From positions 4,994,938 to 5,058,937 of the forward strand of contig NC_089312.1 of NCBI RefSeq assembly GCF_036669915.1: a stretch of 64,000 nt of DNA. Direction: 5' to 3'. The DNA is from Pocillopora verrucosa. Taxonomy: Eukaryota > Cnidaria > Anthozoa > Scleractinia > Pocilloporidae. Shown here one piece after another: positions 33,281-44,059 of this stretch. The notes beneath the pieces are model-generated. The model searched no databases. It was not told the DNA's origin and was given only the letters and a program-made list of their open reading frames with translations. Position 1 is the stretch's first letter. The number at the start of each line of letters is the position of its first letter. The position numbers and the translations under genes were made by a program.

Positions 33281-33939
33281 GTGACAATACTACATTATTT
33301 TGATGGAGTCTGCCCTTCGGAAGGGAATTTGTGAAAAATAGTTGTTTTGATAAACTTGAATGTCATCCAGCTCGTTTTAAGTGTATTTCCTTCGGTGTAA
33401 TTTTATTTCTGAGTGTTTAGGAATTCCATACGTGTACTATCTCTATCTACCTTAATGAATTACTAGTTGATAATGAATGGTTGTCTCACCTCTCTGTCGA
33501 CACATTACAGCTATTTCCGTAAAAACCAATTATGATCTACCAAAGTTATTGGTGCCTTAAAGCACCTGTCAAAAAAGGCAGGGTTTCTTGTTAAGAAAGA
33601 TAACGTTTCACTATGGTGGTCTTTCGAGGACAAAATTTACTGTGAAATGAAATCATATAATTCAAATTCTATAGAGACTTTCGTTTGAAAAAATGGAACA
33701 TTAATTAATGAGACACTCAAATGACTATAAAGAGAATACAATCCAGTCTTCATTTCCACCTTTGTGAGATTAGTTCGTTCTCAGACTTTTCAAAAATGAA
33801 ACTGTGTCCCGGCTTTTTCTCTTCTAAGATGTAAGATCGACAAAAGGCAGGAAGTTCTTGGCCCACTTAACAAAAAAGTCCTCCTTCAACTTTAAAATAT
33901 GAATATATATGTAAGGCAATTTTATTTCCCTACTTTTAG

Positions 33940-34020
33940 AGCACCTGCGAACAAGATAATCCGTGCACAGAGAATGAAATATGTGTTGTTGAATACAGAT
34001 CAAACACTCACTTTTGTAAG
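33940..34020 (+). CDS. Copy B EGF-like exon
   Basis: Acceptor CTACTTTTAG. It encodes STCEQDNPCTENEICVVEYR then SNTHFCKC, with the Cys spacing of an EGF-like domain. The donor is uncertain: AA/GTGTAA would give the phase-2 end that the next exon needs, but it sits inside the last Cys pair. Confidence 0.55.
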
Positions 34021-34493
34021 TGTAACAGAGATAAGGATAGACGTGGTTAGATTTTTGTAGTCTGACAGCTATGGATTTACACAGTTAGGGAAGGAATTTC
34101 TCTAACAGGGTAAACGGTGAACGGTATAATTGAGATGCTCTCAAGTGCTGGGGTGCAGATTTAACTGGGTAATAGGCACCAGACGAAGAGAGTTTACGAA
34201 AGGTGAAACAGGCAACTTCGAACATAACAAATAGTTAGATGGCGAGGGAGAACATCAACTCACGTCTATTCTGTTGGAGAGAGAGGAAACCCCCTAAACT
34301 GATATGCAATAATAATATTCTGCATGAGGTACGAAATTTGGTGGTCAATTATAACGGAAACAAAAAATGTTAAGATAGGTCATTTTCATTAATTTCATGC
34401 TTTGGTGGATGCTGCCAACACCAATATATGATTAGGAAAAAAACCACTTCAGGTGACTGGTATTTCGGCTAATAATGTCCACGGCCAAGATAT

Positions 34494-34620
34494 TGAGCAT
34501 GCTGGAACATGCCGGAACATACCGGAAAAATGGAGGAACATGCCCGAACATGCCGGAAAACGGGAATTATCTTGTAAAATACCAGAACACCGGAACATGC
34601 CGGAACACCGTGGAAAACTT
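34494..34620. repeat. GGAACATGCC minisatellite
   Basis: A 10-bp unit, GGAACATGCC and variants, repeated about ten times with spacers, in the copy B intron. The unit half-resembles a palindromic GGAACATGTTCC. Confidence 0.8.
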
Positions 34621-35182
34621 AAATAAAAAAACTTAAAATTCGATGAAAAAATATAGTTAATGGTTACCTGGCGTTCCAGGTTTTATCACGTGCCGAGATA
34701 TTTGTCTGAAAAATGAATAATTGGTAGACAAGCAAAACTTTGAGGACAATGTCTCAGTCAAGGACGTTATCAGCCTACAGACCAACAAGCCAGAAGGGTT
34801 TTTATTAATTTATAACCCTTCCAGTAATTCTCGTCAAGCGAGTTGAAAGCAAATTTTGTCGACTTTTTTTGTACTTTAGGAGCAGCATTTCAGATCAGCT
34901 TTTTAGTGTCACTATTACTGGACTCCACAAAACGAGTTCTTTTTTCTTCCATGTAAAGTGATAGAGATGAAAAAGTGAAACTCTTGAAATTACTTTTTTT
35001 CCGCTGGCTTTGTTTCTCTCCGATGGAAATAATTTGGGGATAAATACAGACGTAGACGGGGGTTATTGTGTGATAACTGTCCGATGATTTTACACCACAT
35101 GACTAACTATAAAGTGTTTAATTTAATTTCGCGGAAAATGAATAGGTGGGTTATAGAAGTTGGTAACTTTATATTCTCTCAG

Positions 35183-35638
35183 GATTACTCCTTTGGGTTT
35201 CTATTCTAAAGATTGTCCCAGGAACTGTCTTGACCATTATCAAAATGGTTCCACTTCCGACGGAGTGTATTTGATTTACCCTGATGAAGAAGAACCCTTC
35301 CAAGTACTGTGTGACATGACAACTAATGGTGGAGGATGGACCACCTTTCAAAGGCGCATGGATGGCTCTGTAGACTTTTATGTTGACTGGGAATCTTACA
35401 AAAAAGGCTTTGGAAATATGAAGGGCGAGTTTTGGCTTGGAAATGACTACCTTCACCGTCTCACTGCATCTGCCAACATGGTGTTTCGAATCGATATGGA
35501 GGATTACGAAGGCGACCGAAGATTTGCTGAGTACACGACCTTCTTTGTGGCCGACGAAAGCGATGATTACCGGGTGACGATCGATGCATACCGAGGCACC
35601 GCAGGTGATGCATTGTTATCTCTCAGTAGGCCTATCAG
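35183..35638 (+). CDS. Copy B fibrinogen-related domain, 5' part
   Basis: Acceptor ATTCTCTCAG, donor AG/GTTTG. Open throughout: DCPRNCLDHYQNGSTSDGVY, then YPDEEEPFQVLCDMTTNGGG, WTTFQRRMDGSVDFYVDWES, YKKGFGNMKGEFWLGNDYLH and FAEYTTFFVADESDDYRVTI. These are the standard FReD landmarks (DG.Y, CDM.T.GGGWT.FQRR, FWLGND). The domain is secreted and known to bind carbohydrate or acetyl groups in ficolins. It is intact here, but its flanking exons carry lesions. Confidence 0.85.
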
Positions 35639-36093
35639 GTTTGTTTCAGGCATTTCAGTTTTTCGTATAATGCTTAGCGAACAGTGATATAAAGCTAACC
35701 CTGAGAGCTCTGCGCAAGAACCGAGAAAAGTATTCATTACCCGCTGAAGATGAAGATCTCTACACTTGTTTAAGTTAAACATCTCTTTCTGAAATGTACT
35801 GCTACAGGCAACATTGCTGATCAGAAGATCCAACTTATATCTGACGCATATTGCTGACAATTAAAGCTCCTTTTGAATTGGTGCTAGTACAATCCTCTAC
35901 GCTGCATTATTACCATAAAATACGTTTTGTTGATTGCTAACGTTACCATTTGTCTTTCACTTGCCTGATGGGGGAATATCCTTTTTCTACACTTTGCTGT
36001 TTATGCAGCCTTATTGCTGACCATACAATGTTATCAGTAGCATTGTTGTTCAGCTCTTACACAGTTTCTTACAAAATTCTTTTTTCATATCAG

Positions 36094-36310
36094 AAATATG
36101 AAGTTTACAACCAAGGACAGAGACGTCGTCGATAACAGTAAGAATTGTGCCTTGTACTATAAAGGCGCCTGGTGGTAGAACTATCGCCATAACGCAAATC
36201 CAAATGGTTTGTACCAAGGTGGAGGTAACGCACAAGGAATTACATGGGAACCATTTCGGGGACAAGATTATTCGTTAAAGCACATCGAGATCAAACTTCG
36301 ACCAGCATGA
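36094..36310 (+). pseudogene. Copy B fibrinogen-related domain, 3' part with in-frame TAG
   Basis: Acceptor CATATCAG, stop TGA at 36308-36310. The text reads MKFTTKDRDVVDNSKNCALY, YKGAWW, stop, NYRHNANPNGLYQGG, and FRGQDYSLKHIEIKLRPA. The stop replaces the Tyr usually found after WW (copy A has WWYSDCH), a substitution rather than an indel. Confidence 0.8.
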
Positions 36311-36369
36311 TTTGTATCTTAGAAGCTGCGTGTTTAAGCCTTCAGCGGACTATAATGAAAGTTCAGTGT

Positions 36370-36470
36370 AATAACAACAACAATGATAATGATAATAAGA
36401 ATTACTATAGTAATTGTAATAATTATAATAATTACAGTAATTGTAATAATTGTAATAATTCTAAAAAATT
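36370..36470. repeat. AAT-rich low-complexity tract
   Basis: Runs of AATAAT/GTAATAATT units. A related tract lies at 63340-63400 after copy D. Confidence 0.7.
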
Positions 36471-36476
36471 CATTAT

Positions 36477-36482
36477 AATAAA
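36477..36482 (+). promoter_or_regulatory. Candidate poly(A) signal of copy B
   Basis: AATAAA lies 167 bases after the copy B stop, within an AAT-rich stretch, so chance occurrence is likely. Confidence 0.3.
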
Positions 36483-37329
36483 AATGCACATCAAGATGTT
36501 CCATTGCAAATAAATAGAAGGTCTGAAAATTAGAAAAAATATGAGAAAACGAAGACTTCATATTAATGACGAAATCATAATTAAAAGTGAATTTATTAAA
36601 ACAGCTTTGGTCCTAAACAGGATCTGCTTCTGAGGTGAACGTATCTTTTTATTATCTTTATTATTATTCTTATTAATATTTCTTTTTAAATAAAACGCAC
36701 ACATGATTCTTTCATAACTGCGATAGAAAAAAATTAAGTAAATAATCCTCATGTTTTAATCAATTAAGATTAATCTTAAGGTTCGTGAATAACATAACCA
36801 ACTGATATGTAGCTTTTATTGCAAAATCTTTTGTATAAACTTTGCAAGGTTTGGTAAGGTCACAAATACTAGTTGCATCAACTGAAAGGCCAAGAAACAT
36901 TTTTGAAAGCACAATCGCACGAAAAGATTACCTATTAACTTTAAGGGGACTCTTCTTTGCACAAGCTTTTGACTATAATCAAAATATTTTGGCCTCATAG
37001 AACTTCACCTTGATATGCAAACTAAACTTGCAATTAATTTCTATCGTAACTCCTTATAAAAGGAGACTGCCATACTGCTTGATATTATATTATAAGAAGA
37101 AAGGTGCTGGTACTTGATTTACCTCAATTTCTTATGTAGGAAAAGGGATCAATTCCCTGCAGTTACTGTTGTTGCAGAGCAAGTCGTTTGCATCACTCCA
37201 GTCCAATATAGAAAAAGACATGTCAGACATATCTAGTGAAAATCTTCACCTATCAAGAGATAGATATATCTTCCATGTGATTTATAAGTTTGTAACAGTT
37301 TTAATAAAGCTTCTAGGTTAATAACTATT

Positions 37330-37705
37330 CTCTTATACTTTTCCCATCAAACCCTTCTGTTATTTGATAGAATTATACCGATCTAGCTTGTTTTGTTGCC
37401 AATTTCTAGCAGTTGTTTTGTCTCATTTTTTTTCCGAGCACGTTCCAGCATTTTGCTGGTCTAAGGTTCATTGTCATTAAGCACGACTAGCGGAGGGCTG
37501 TAATATCTGAACAAATCGTTGGATTGGACGTGTCTACGGACAGTTTCGTCTTAATTTTATGACCCAAACTGTTCTGTTTGCTTGCTTCTGAGAAAAGTTT
37601 ATTAGCTTTCCGTCTAAATCTTTCTGATTGGCGGGTAAAACAATTTGTTCGCCCCCGATAATTGTTTGATCGAAAGCCAAGAAAACACCCAAACAATGCT
37701 GACAT
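37330..37705. repeat. Upstream block shared by the lectin-like copies
   Basis: It contains GATAGAATTATACCGATCTA, CAAATCGTTGGATTGGACGT and TATGACCCAAACTGTTCTG. It matches 63793-64000 strongly, and 28720-29045 and 32470-32650 more weakly. It sits upstream of each PAN-coding exon and may hold the promoter. Confidence 0.6.
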
Positions 37706-37871
37706 TACACCTACTGATTGATGGTTTTAAGAACGGTCGCGTGATAATTCAACGGCGTACTCTATTTTTATTCTGGCGCTTTCCTTGTACCTGTTAGCCT
37801 AGTTTGGCAAAAAAAAATTAAACATTCAATCACTTTTCCTCGTCATAAACTTTCTGAAGGTAAAGAAAAAC

Positions 37872-38184
37872 ATGCATCTTAGCATAATATTTCTTTTTTT
37901 TGTGTATGTACGGCATAAGCCGTATTTCAGAAGCAGACCTCAAAGCTGTTAACCTCACTTAAAAGGTAACAGGGCAAAAACTGAATAGAAAAATGATAAA
38001 AAAAATGGATTCGGAAAGTTCCTCTCAGTTTGAGTGTGTGGATGGAGAGCGATGCCAATCTTACAACTTTGGAACCGTTAATGGCTACCAAGAGATATTC
38101 AAATGCAAACTATGCGACTCTGATCGATTTGCTGGATTTGCTAACTTAACAGATGATAAAAATCTCATTCACAGAGGAATGATG
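37872..38184 (+). pseudogene. Copy C exon 1: signal peptide and PAN/apple-like domain (broken)
   Basis: ATG 37872 opens MHLSIIFLFFVYVRHK. In a shifted frame comes ISEADLKAVNLT, a TAA, KVTGQKLNRKM, FECVDGERCQSYNF and CKLCDSDRFAGFANLTDD, ending at MM/GTAAGC. The layout equals copies A and B but is more diverged. At least one frameshift (about 37915) and one stop break it. Confidence 0.65.
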
Positions 38185-39339
38185 GTAAGCTAAATCTGTC
38201 TTAGTGCATCAAAAGTTACTTGTGGCTCAAAGTTTAAGTCATATTATCTAAAATTGTAGCTGGATCTCTTAAAATGTTTTCTAACTGTGATAGATCAACC
38301 TTACTCTACCTAACATAAATTATGTCGGTAAAGTTAATAAGAATCTAAAGGACTCTCTAAGGATTCTGCGACAATCTGGAGAGAAAGTTGCTGATGTTTG
38401 CCATAAGGAAAAAAGCCCGGAAGAGCGCTAACAAACAGCAACAATAACAACTTCAAAACAGGTGGGCCACAAGAAAGAAAAAAATTTAAAACCACTTTAA
38501 GGACATCATTTTTGCAATGAAAAGTTAGTAATCAGGAAAATAAACCATGCTCCATTTATGACATATATCCTGATATAAAAATTCCGGTGTTATCCTATCC
38601 GTGCATCAGTCGATGAATAGTTTTGAATGAGAATTTAAGTTCCTGCAGATAGCATAGATAATGTACTTGAAATTAAGATATATGGCGGTTGTATTTTTCC
38701 CCTATAATTTCAATTAAGTGAATTAGTATTTCAGGGTATTGTCAAAGTCAGGCAACATTTTCACGAAACCAAATGTTGTCTGCATAAATTCGACTTTATG
38801 AACCTGTTTTCATCACAATTTTTTTTCTTTTAAGACGAAAAAGACAAAATCGTTGGAAAACGTACAACGAGTGTCGCTGGCACTGCTCACAATGCTTCCC
38901 GAGAGGCCTTGGAATGGTGTAATGGTAAAGTTTGGCTATCAGTGGTGATTTGTTTGGTCGCTTCTGAAGTCACAGTATCCATATTTTAAAATCAGGTGAG
39001 TTTGGGATGTAGCGAATAAATAACTTGATAAAAAATGATGATAATCGTAAGATGATAATGTGACCTTGAAAAGAAAAAATAGAAGCGCTAGCTTTTCCCT
39101 TCATAGCGACATCATTTTATTTCGGTCAAATTTTAATGTAATATCAGGTGGCTTGCAAATGTTTCTTTTCAAGCTAGAATTGGAATCTCGATTCCCGAGA
39201 TAATACACGTGCATGCTATAAACACCAAACAAATAGAGGATCTTTTCTTTCTTCATTCCTTTTTATTCAAAAACGATCTTGATCACACGGGGTCTTATCC
39301 TGAAATGAAACGTTAACTATAATTTTCTCTCTAAAAAGA
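38185..39339 (+). other. Copy C intron, no clear exon
   Basis: A stretch at about 38834-38935 could be read as an exon (KIVGKRTTSVAGTAHNASRE), but neither its splice sites nor a homologue in copies A and B support it. Confidence 0.3.
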
Positions 39340-39439
39340 ATTAGTCACGGGAGCGACAACCTAGCCGGGAAATATTTCGCAGCTTCTCTTGGAAATGGTA
39401 ACATTTAGCTTTAACGGAAGCGGTTACATCGCTCTTCAT

Positions 39440-40085
39440 GCATTCAGGTAAAAGACGTGGTGGCTGACTTTACTGGGTCGATCCAAACGGTGGTTCAACA
39501 GATGACTCTTTTCAGGCTTTTTTCGACATGCAGATTGATGGTGGAGGCTGAACACTATTTTCTACGAAAGTGTCTTCGTCACGTACAGTAGCGTTCCGGG
39601 AATAGCAGCAAAAACAGCAGCCGCAGATGCAGCAAGTCACATTCCCCCTGACATGGGTGATTGGGAAGAAGTGATGTTCCGGTTAAGCGACGTCAATACC
39701 ATCCGGTTTAATTAAAACAGGAAGGCAGGTGCTCCAAATAAGGACAAAACAGACTTCGACAAGTTCTCGATAGGAACAACATACAATTTAATGTGATGTA
39801 ATACAATCCAAGGTTTTTACAACTACACACGGTAGAAAGCAATGAGAGGAATCCCCTTTCTGGTTTGTCACATTATCAAATTTCCACTTCGATTCAAACG
39901 GAGGGATATTTGAATTCCATTTTGACAAGTGGCTTAAAATGTGGAATAGTGCTAACAACTCAAACAACTACGTCGCTTCCGACTACAGCTGCTCTCTTGG
40001 TACCCGGTTTATGGCGGGTTACTGTTATTTAAACATTCGCATCTGGGTGATGGTACGATACAGGCAAACTAAAGTCGAAAACTGA
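39440..40085 (+). pseudogene. Copy C fibrinogen-like secreted domain of a second type (broken)
   Basis: Successive frames give YWVDPNGGSTDDSFQAFFDM, DGGG, a stop in place of Trp, TLFSTKVSSSRTV, GDWEEVMFRLSDVNTIRF, NFHFDSNGGIFEFHFDKWL and YSCSLGTRFMAGYCYLNIR, ending IWVMVRYRQ and TGA at 40083-40085. The GG(W)TLF start places it with fibrinogen/collagen C-terminal-like domains, but the rest differs from the FReD of copies A and B. Several stops and shifts are present. Confidence 0.6.
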
Positions 40086-40369
40086 GATTTTTTTATTAGG
40101 ATTTTACTCTCACTATTGGAATAAAAATAAAAACAGCGAGAGGGATCATTAAGACCTTCGCTATTTAAAACTGTGTTTGATTTGTACACTGATATATTTG
40201 CAGATAAAACAACTGTATCCATGCGATGTCTCAACTCAACTAAAGCAACAAAAACAAGCATGCAAAAAAAAAAAATCAAACTGTTCACATAGAATAAAAG
40301 AGAACCAGTGAAAAGGATATCCCTTTGGCGGTCAAATAGATCCGGAAAAACTAATACATCGTTTTCCAT
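40025..40369 (-). CDS. Possible signal-anchor exon, twin of 25652-25951
   Basis: The frame encodes VNSLIFFFCMLVFVALVEL, RHRMDTVVLSANISVYKSNT and SEGLNDPSRCFYFYSN. The first part is a membrane anchor or signal. It aligns gaplessly to the frame at 25652-25951 with many conservative changes, and a GTAA donor is conserved at the same place. It overlaps the 3' end of copy C on the opposite strand. The family is unknown to me, and no second exon is visible. Confidence 0.35.
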   Translation of the reverse strand: MENDVLVFPDLFDRQRDILFTGSLLFYVNSLIFFFCMLVFVALVELRHRMDTVVLSANISVYKSNTVLNSEGLNDPSRCFYFYSNSESKILIKKSQFSTLVCLYRTITQMRMFK

Positions 40370-40505
40370 GTCTTCTCATTTTATTAACATGTAAGGGAGA
40401 ACGGCCGTGACTTTGGGGGTGAGCGCAGGCTCATTTCCTGAATAGCGTCTGGTAATCGAGCCTTGGGAAGTAACGCCTGACGGAAATTCTAGTAAAGCCT
40501 TTATA

Positions 40506-40670
40506 CGGACCCAAGTGGCCCATGGGGCCGGTGCTTAACACCGGTTTTCTTAGCATGAAGCGGCTAGGAGTATTGCTACTCCCTCCTGTATGGGATGCCA
40601 GTTTATCGTAGGGTTACTCCCAGCACATTTGCTGGTACCCATTTGTACACCTGGGTGAAGAGAAGCACTG
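40506..40670. repeat. Dispersed GC-rich repeat (SINE-like core)
   Basis: The block holds GGCCGGTGCTTAACACCGG, AGCATGAAGCGGCTAGGAGT, TGCTACTCCC and GGGTTACTCCCAGCA. I recall this string as a common dispersed repeat in coral and other invertebrate DNA. It contains a perfect short hairpin (CCGGTG..CACCGG) and is out of keeping with the AT-rich surroundings. Confidence 0.5.
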
Positions 40671-43600
40671 TGAGAGTAAAGTGCGTTAAAATAAAGAAAT
40701 GATCAATTAATAGATGAAATAAAATCTCTCTTAGATCACGAATTGCTTGAAAAAAAATCTAAATGTATAAGACCATAACTTTATAATACGTTTTCTGCTG
40801 ATAGCTGAATAAATGTTGATGAGCCAACAACAGCATCAGCTTTCGAAAAGTACATAAATGAAATTACTCACCTCTGAAAAAGATAAGAAGTCGGAAAGAT
40901 TTTTTTTCAGATGCTTTTCCCTTAAAGTAATGACATTGATACGAGGCCTAAAACATTAAATTTTCACAGCGTTTACCCCTGCTACCCGAATAAATCTTGC
41001 AGCACCAAAAAAACGTCACAATTCAGTTGTAAATTAATATACAAATGGCCAAGAATATCACATGAGAAATTACCATGGGTATCTTCTCAGCTCTGTGTTA
41101 GTAACGCAAGAGTAAGAAGGCAAACACTACGTTCAACATGAGCAGCAGTAAAGTTTTGTGACTTCACGTAGAACTTCAGTGAAAAAAGACAGAAAAAGAA
41201 AAGGAAAGAAATTTGAGAAAATTATGCAAAAGTTCTTTTCCATAACACGAGAAATGAAGGAACATCTCGTTTATTTACTTCTTGATCAATATAGATTTTC
41301 TTAATACATGGTCTGAAAGATAGCTTTCCCTAATTGCCAATCAGGCGTTGATATTTTCATAAAAAAGAGAAAAAGGAGTCACATCCCGAAATTAGCGACA
41401 TCATGTGAGTGAAACCAAGTTATCTGATTAAGTAGTCATGCTTCTTGTCATAATATTTATTTTCGAGCTTTCTGAAACAGATATGGCAGATTAGTAAATT
41501 ATATGACTTGACCCCTTTATAAGTTTGAAGAGAGAAGCAATTGCTGTCTGTTCAAAGAATAAAGGGGTTTTATAAATCTGTCGATCAGGGCTACTTTTGT
41601 GAAATGAAGCATAAAGCTTACGGCAAACGGGAAGCAGCTACTTGACATTTCGCATGTGCCATTTGCCAGTTACTATTATTCTATGCTCTCATCGATTATA
41701 TTAGAGCGCTAAAAAACCAACTTCCCATTTTAATAGTCGAGTCAATTTCACACATGTGTCCACCAAAGGATTCAATTTTGAAAAAGTAAGCCAAGCATGG
41801 CAATCGCCATTATCATGTTAACCAAAACTATGACAAAATTCTCGAACGTGATTTGTTATCCCCAGCCCGATTTGAGCACTCTTAGGACAGTGTCATGCTT
41901 GTCATTGGATAGTGTGATTACGACAGCTAAAGTTAACACGTCATGCCTGTGTAAGTGGACAGAACGTGTCATGTACGCGCGGTAAAGGTAAAGAATCCGA
42001 TCCAACCGACACGTCGACCAACCCGTCGTCAACGTACAAGATACGTCGGTGGTGTGTCGGTGGTGCGTCGGCGACTTTGTTTGGGCCTTATTTATGTAAA
42101 TCAATGGTAATCCTTCCTTTTCCACACTTATCTGTAACGTCTTCCGTGGAAAACTTTCATTCACGATATGAAAATGAATAATTTTCTTTTGGCCGCGATC
42201 TTGTTTGTCGTGTTTTTGGAACCCGGTCCCTACTCAGTTACTTTTCCTGACTGAGCGTAAGATGAACATTTTCTAAAATTTTCATTGAGAACACCTTGAT
42301 ATTCTAAACCGACACCCGTCCTCGAGTTTTTAAATTTTTATCACCTAAAACACTGCAGTTTTATTACGTTGGACATTGGCTTTTTCACACTTGGTAGCTC
42401 TTAAAACGGTTTATAATTTTTTTTTTTTTTTTTTTTTTTTTTTATGAAGTGATGTCAAGTTTGTTTCTCAAATTTTGTCATAGTTTTTATAAATTAGTAA
42501 CAGAGCATTGTGTCGTCCAATTTTTTCCGTAATCATACTAAGGATTAACAAGTCGGACTCCAGCTTCACGGTCGTCCGATTTTAATTTGTCAATCACTCG
42601 TATAATTACAGACTGAATTAGACTCTACTCGCTCATATTCCAATACTAATGATTTGGGGAAATTCTGATAAAAAAAGGTTTTCGGGGACGGTCTCGGAAT
42701 TTTTCACAAAACCACAGGATTTTGAAATTCGAGTTAAGGCCTTGCTACTGAATCACGCAATCGTAAATAAAATAGACTCAAACCGTTCCTTGAAACGTTG
42801 CCTTCAAGGTCATAATTTGCGTCCTCTACTGCCCTTCAGTTTCCTTTCTTTTTTTTTTTTTTGGTAGCTCCTGTAATTGAAAGGGGATAACTTTAACACC
42901 AAAAATGTGTAATTTAAAATATAGGTCATTCAGTAAAGCTTAAAATTTTTCGAAAATGGCCGTTCGAAGAATATCATTTAAACTTTCTTAAACATTTCAA
43001 TTAGCAACGAAGCTTACCAAGACTATTGATTGTTTTTTTAGTTTTGTTGGTAACGTTTTCAAAACAAGGAAACTGTGTACCAGAAGTAGTGGTCAAACAC
43101 GGCAAGAAAAAATGCTATTTTTATTGTAATTGATACAAGCATGGGTAACTTAGTAATGTAATATTTTACTTACGAAAACGGGATGGATTTTATGTTTACA
43201 GATTATTTTTTAATTAATCAGGACCATTAAAATTTCCTTAAATTTGATCGCAGGAAGAATTGCCGTATTTTTCAACCAATCTTTTTGCAATGACTCCGGT
43301 TTGATTTTTAGGCAAGTGACTAAATTGGACAAGAAAACTAATTAACTATCCAACCTTTACAGAGTAACACTGATAGCAGACATTTTACTCTCCAGAGATT
43401 TCTGAGTGAAAGGGGTGTTTTCATGTGGATCCGAAAAGGATACTGTGAGAAAAAAAAAATTAACGAAGAATTTGAAATATATTCTGTATCCTCTTCTACA
43501 ACAGAATCTCTCCTTAATAAAAATTGTCCTACTGAAGATCCTGAAAATCATCATGACGGGCGTTCGCTTTAGTTAACTTTGTCGGACTTCTATAAAACTC

Positions 43601-43976
43601 AGGAAAATGAAGAGATCCGGTGATCGGGTCGTAGTACTGGTAAAAGTACCTGAATGTCTCACAACGATAAGCAGTCCACGCCTTTCTTTTAGGAATTCAA
43701 AGATGCCTTAAAGTTTGAACTAGGAGAAGAAATTCTTAACAATTCTCGAGGTCGTAAGGGATTAAACTAAGCCTGATTAGTTAACCAAATTTTTTTTTAT
43801 CAACTAGTCTTGAAGTTCGCGCGAAAGAAAATACACATCCGCATGAAGATTATTGAACGATGAGTTGCCTGAACTTTACTTCTGTAATCCTATACATTTA
43901 AAAAAAAATACACAGGTTACAGGACAACCACGCGTGTCTACATCCGAGTAATCTGCTGTAGCTAAGTCACCTTATT
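40671..43976. other. Intergenic, no gene recognised
   Basis: Open frames here are short. It contains a palindrome-bearing repeat (41484-41590, also at 59437), a T-tract at about 42418-42443 and a TCGG/ACGTC-rich stretch at 42000-42070. Confidence 0.4.
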
Positions 43977-44059
43977 CTAAAGTATTCTAACATAAACATG
44001 TGCAAAGCTAAGGCTTTGAACATAAATCGCCAAAACACGATCATATCTTTTTTTCGCCT

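Noticed and set aside
29729-36310. Alternative genetic code (TAA/TAG read as an amino acid) to explain the stops in copies A and B
   Set aside because: The same copies also carry 1-, 2- and 7-base indels, and the LGR gene uses TAG as its stop with no internal stop codons.
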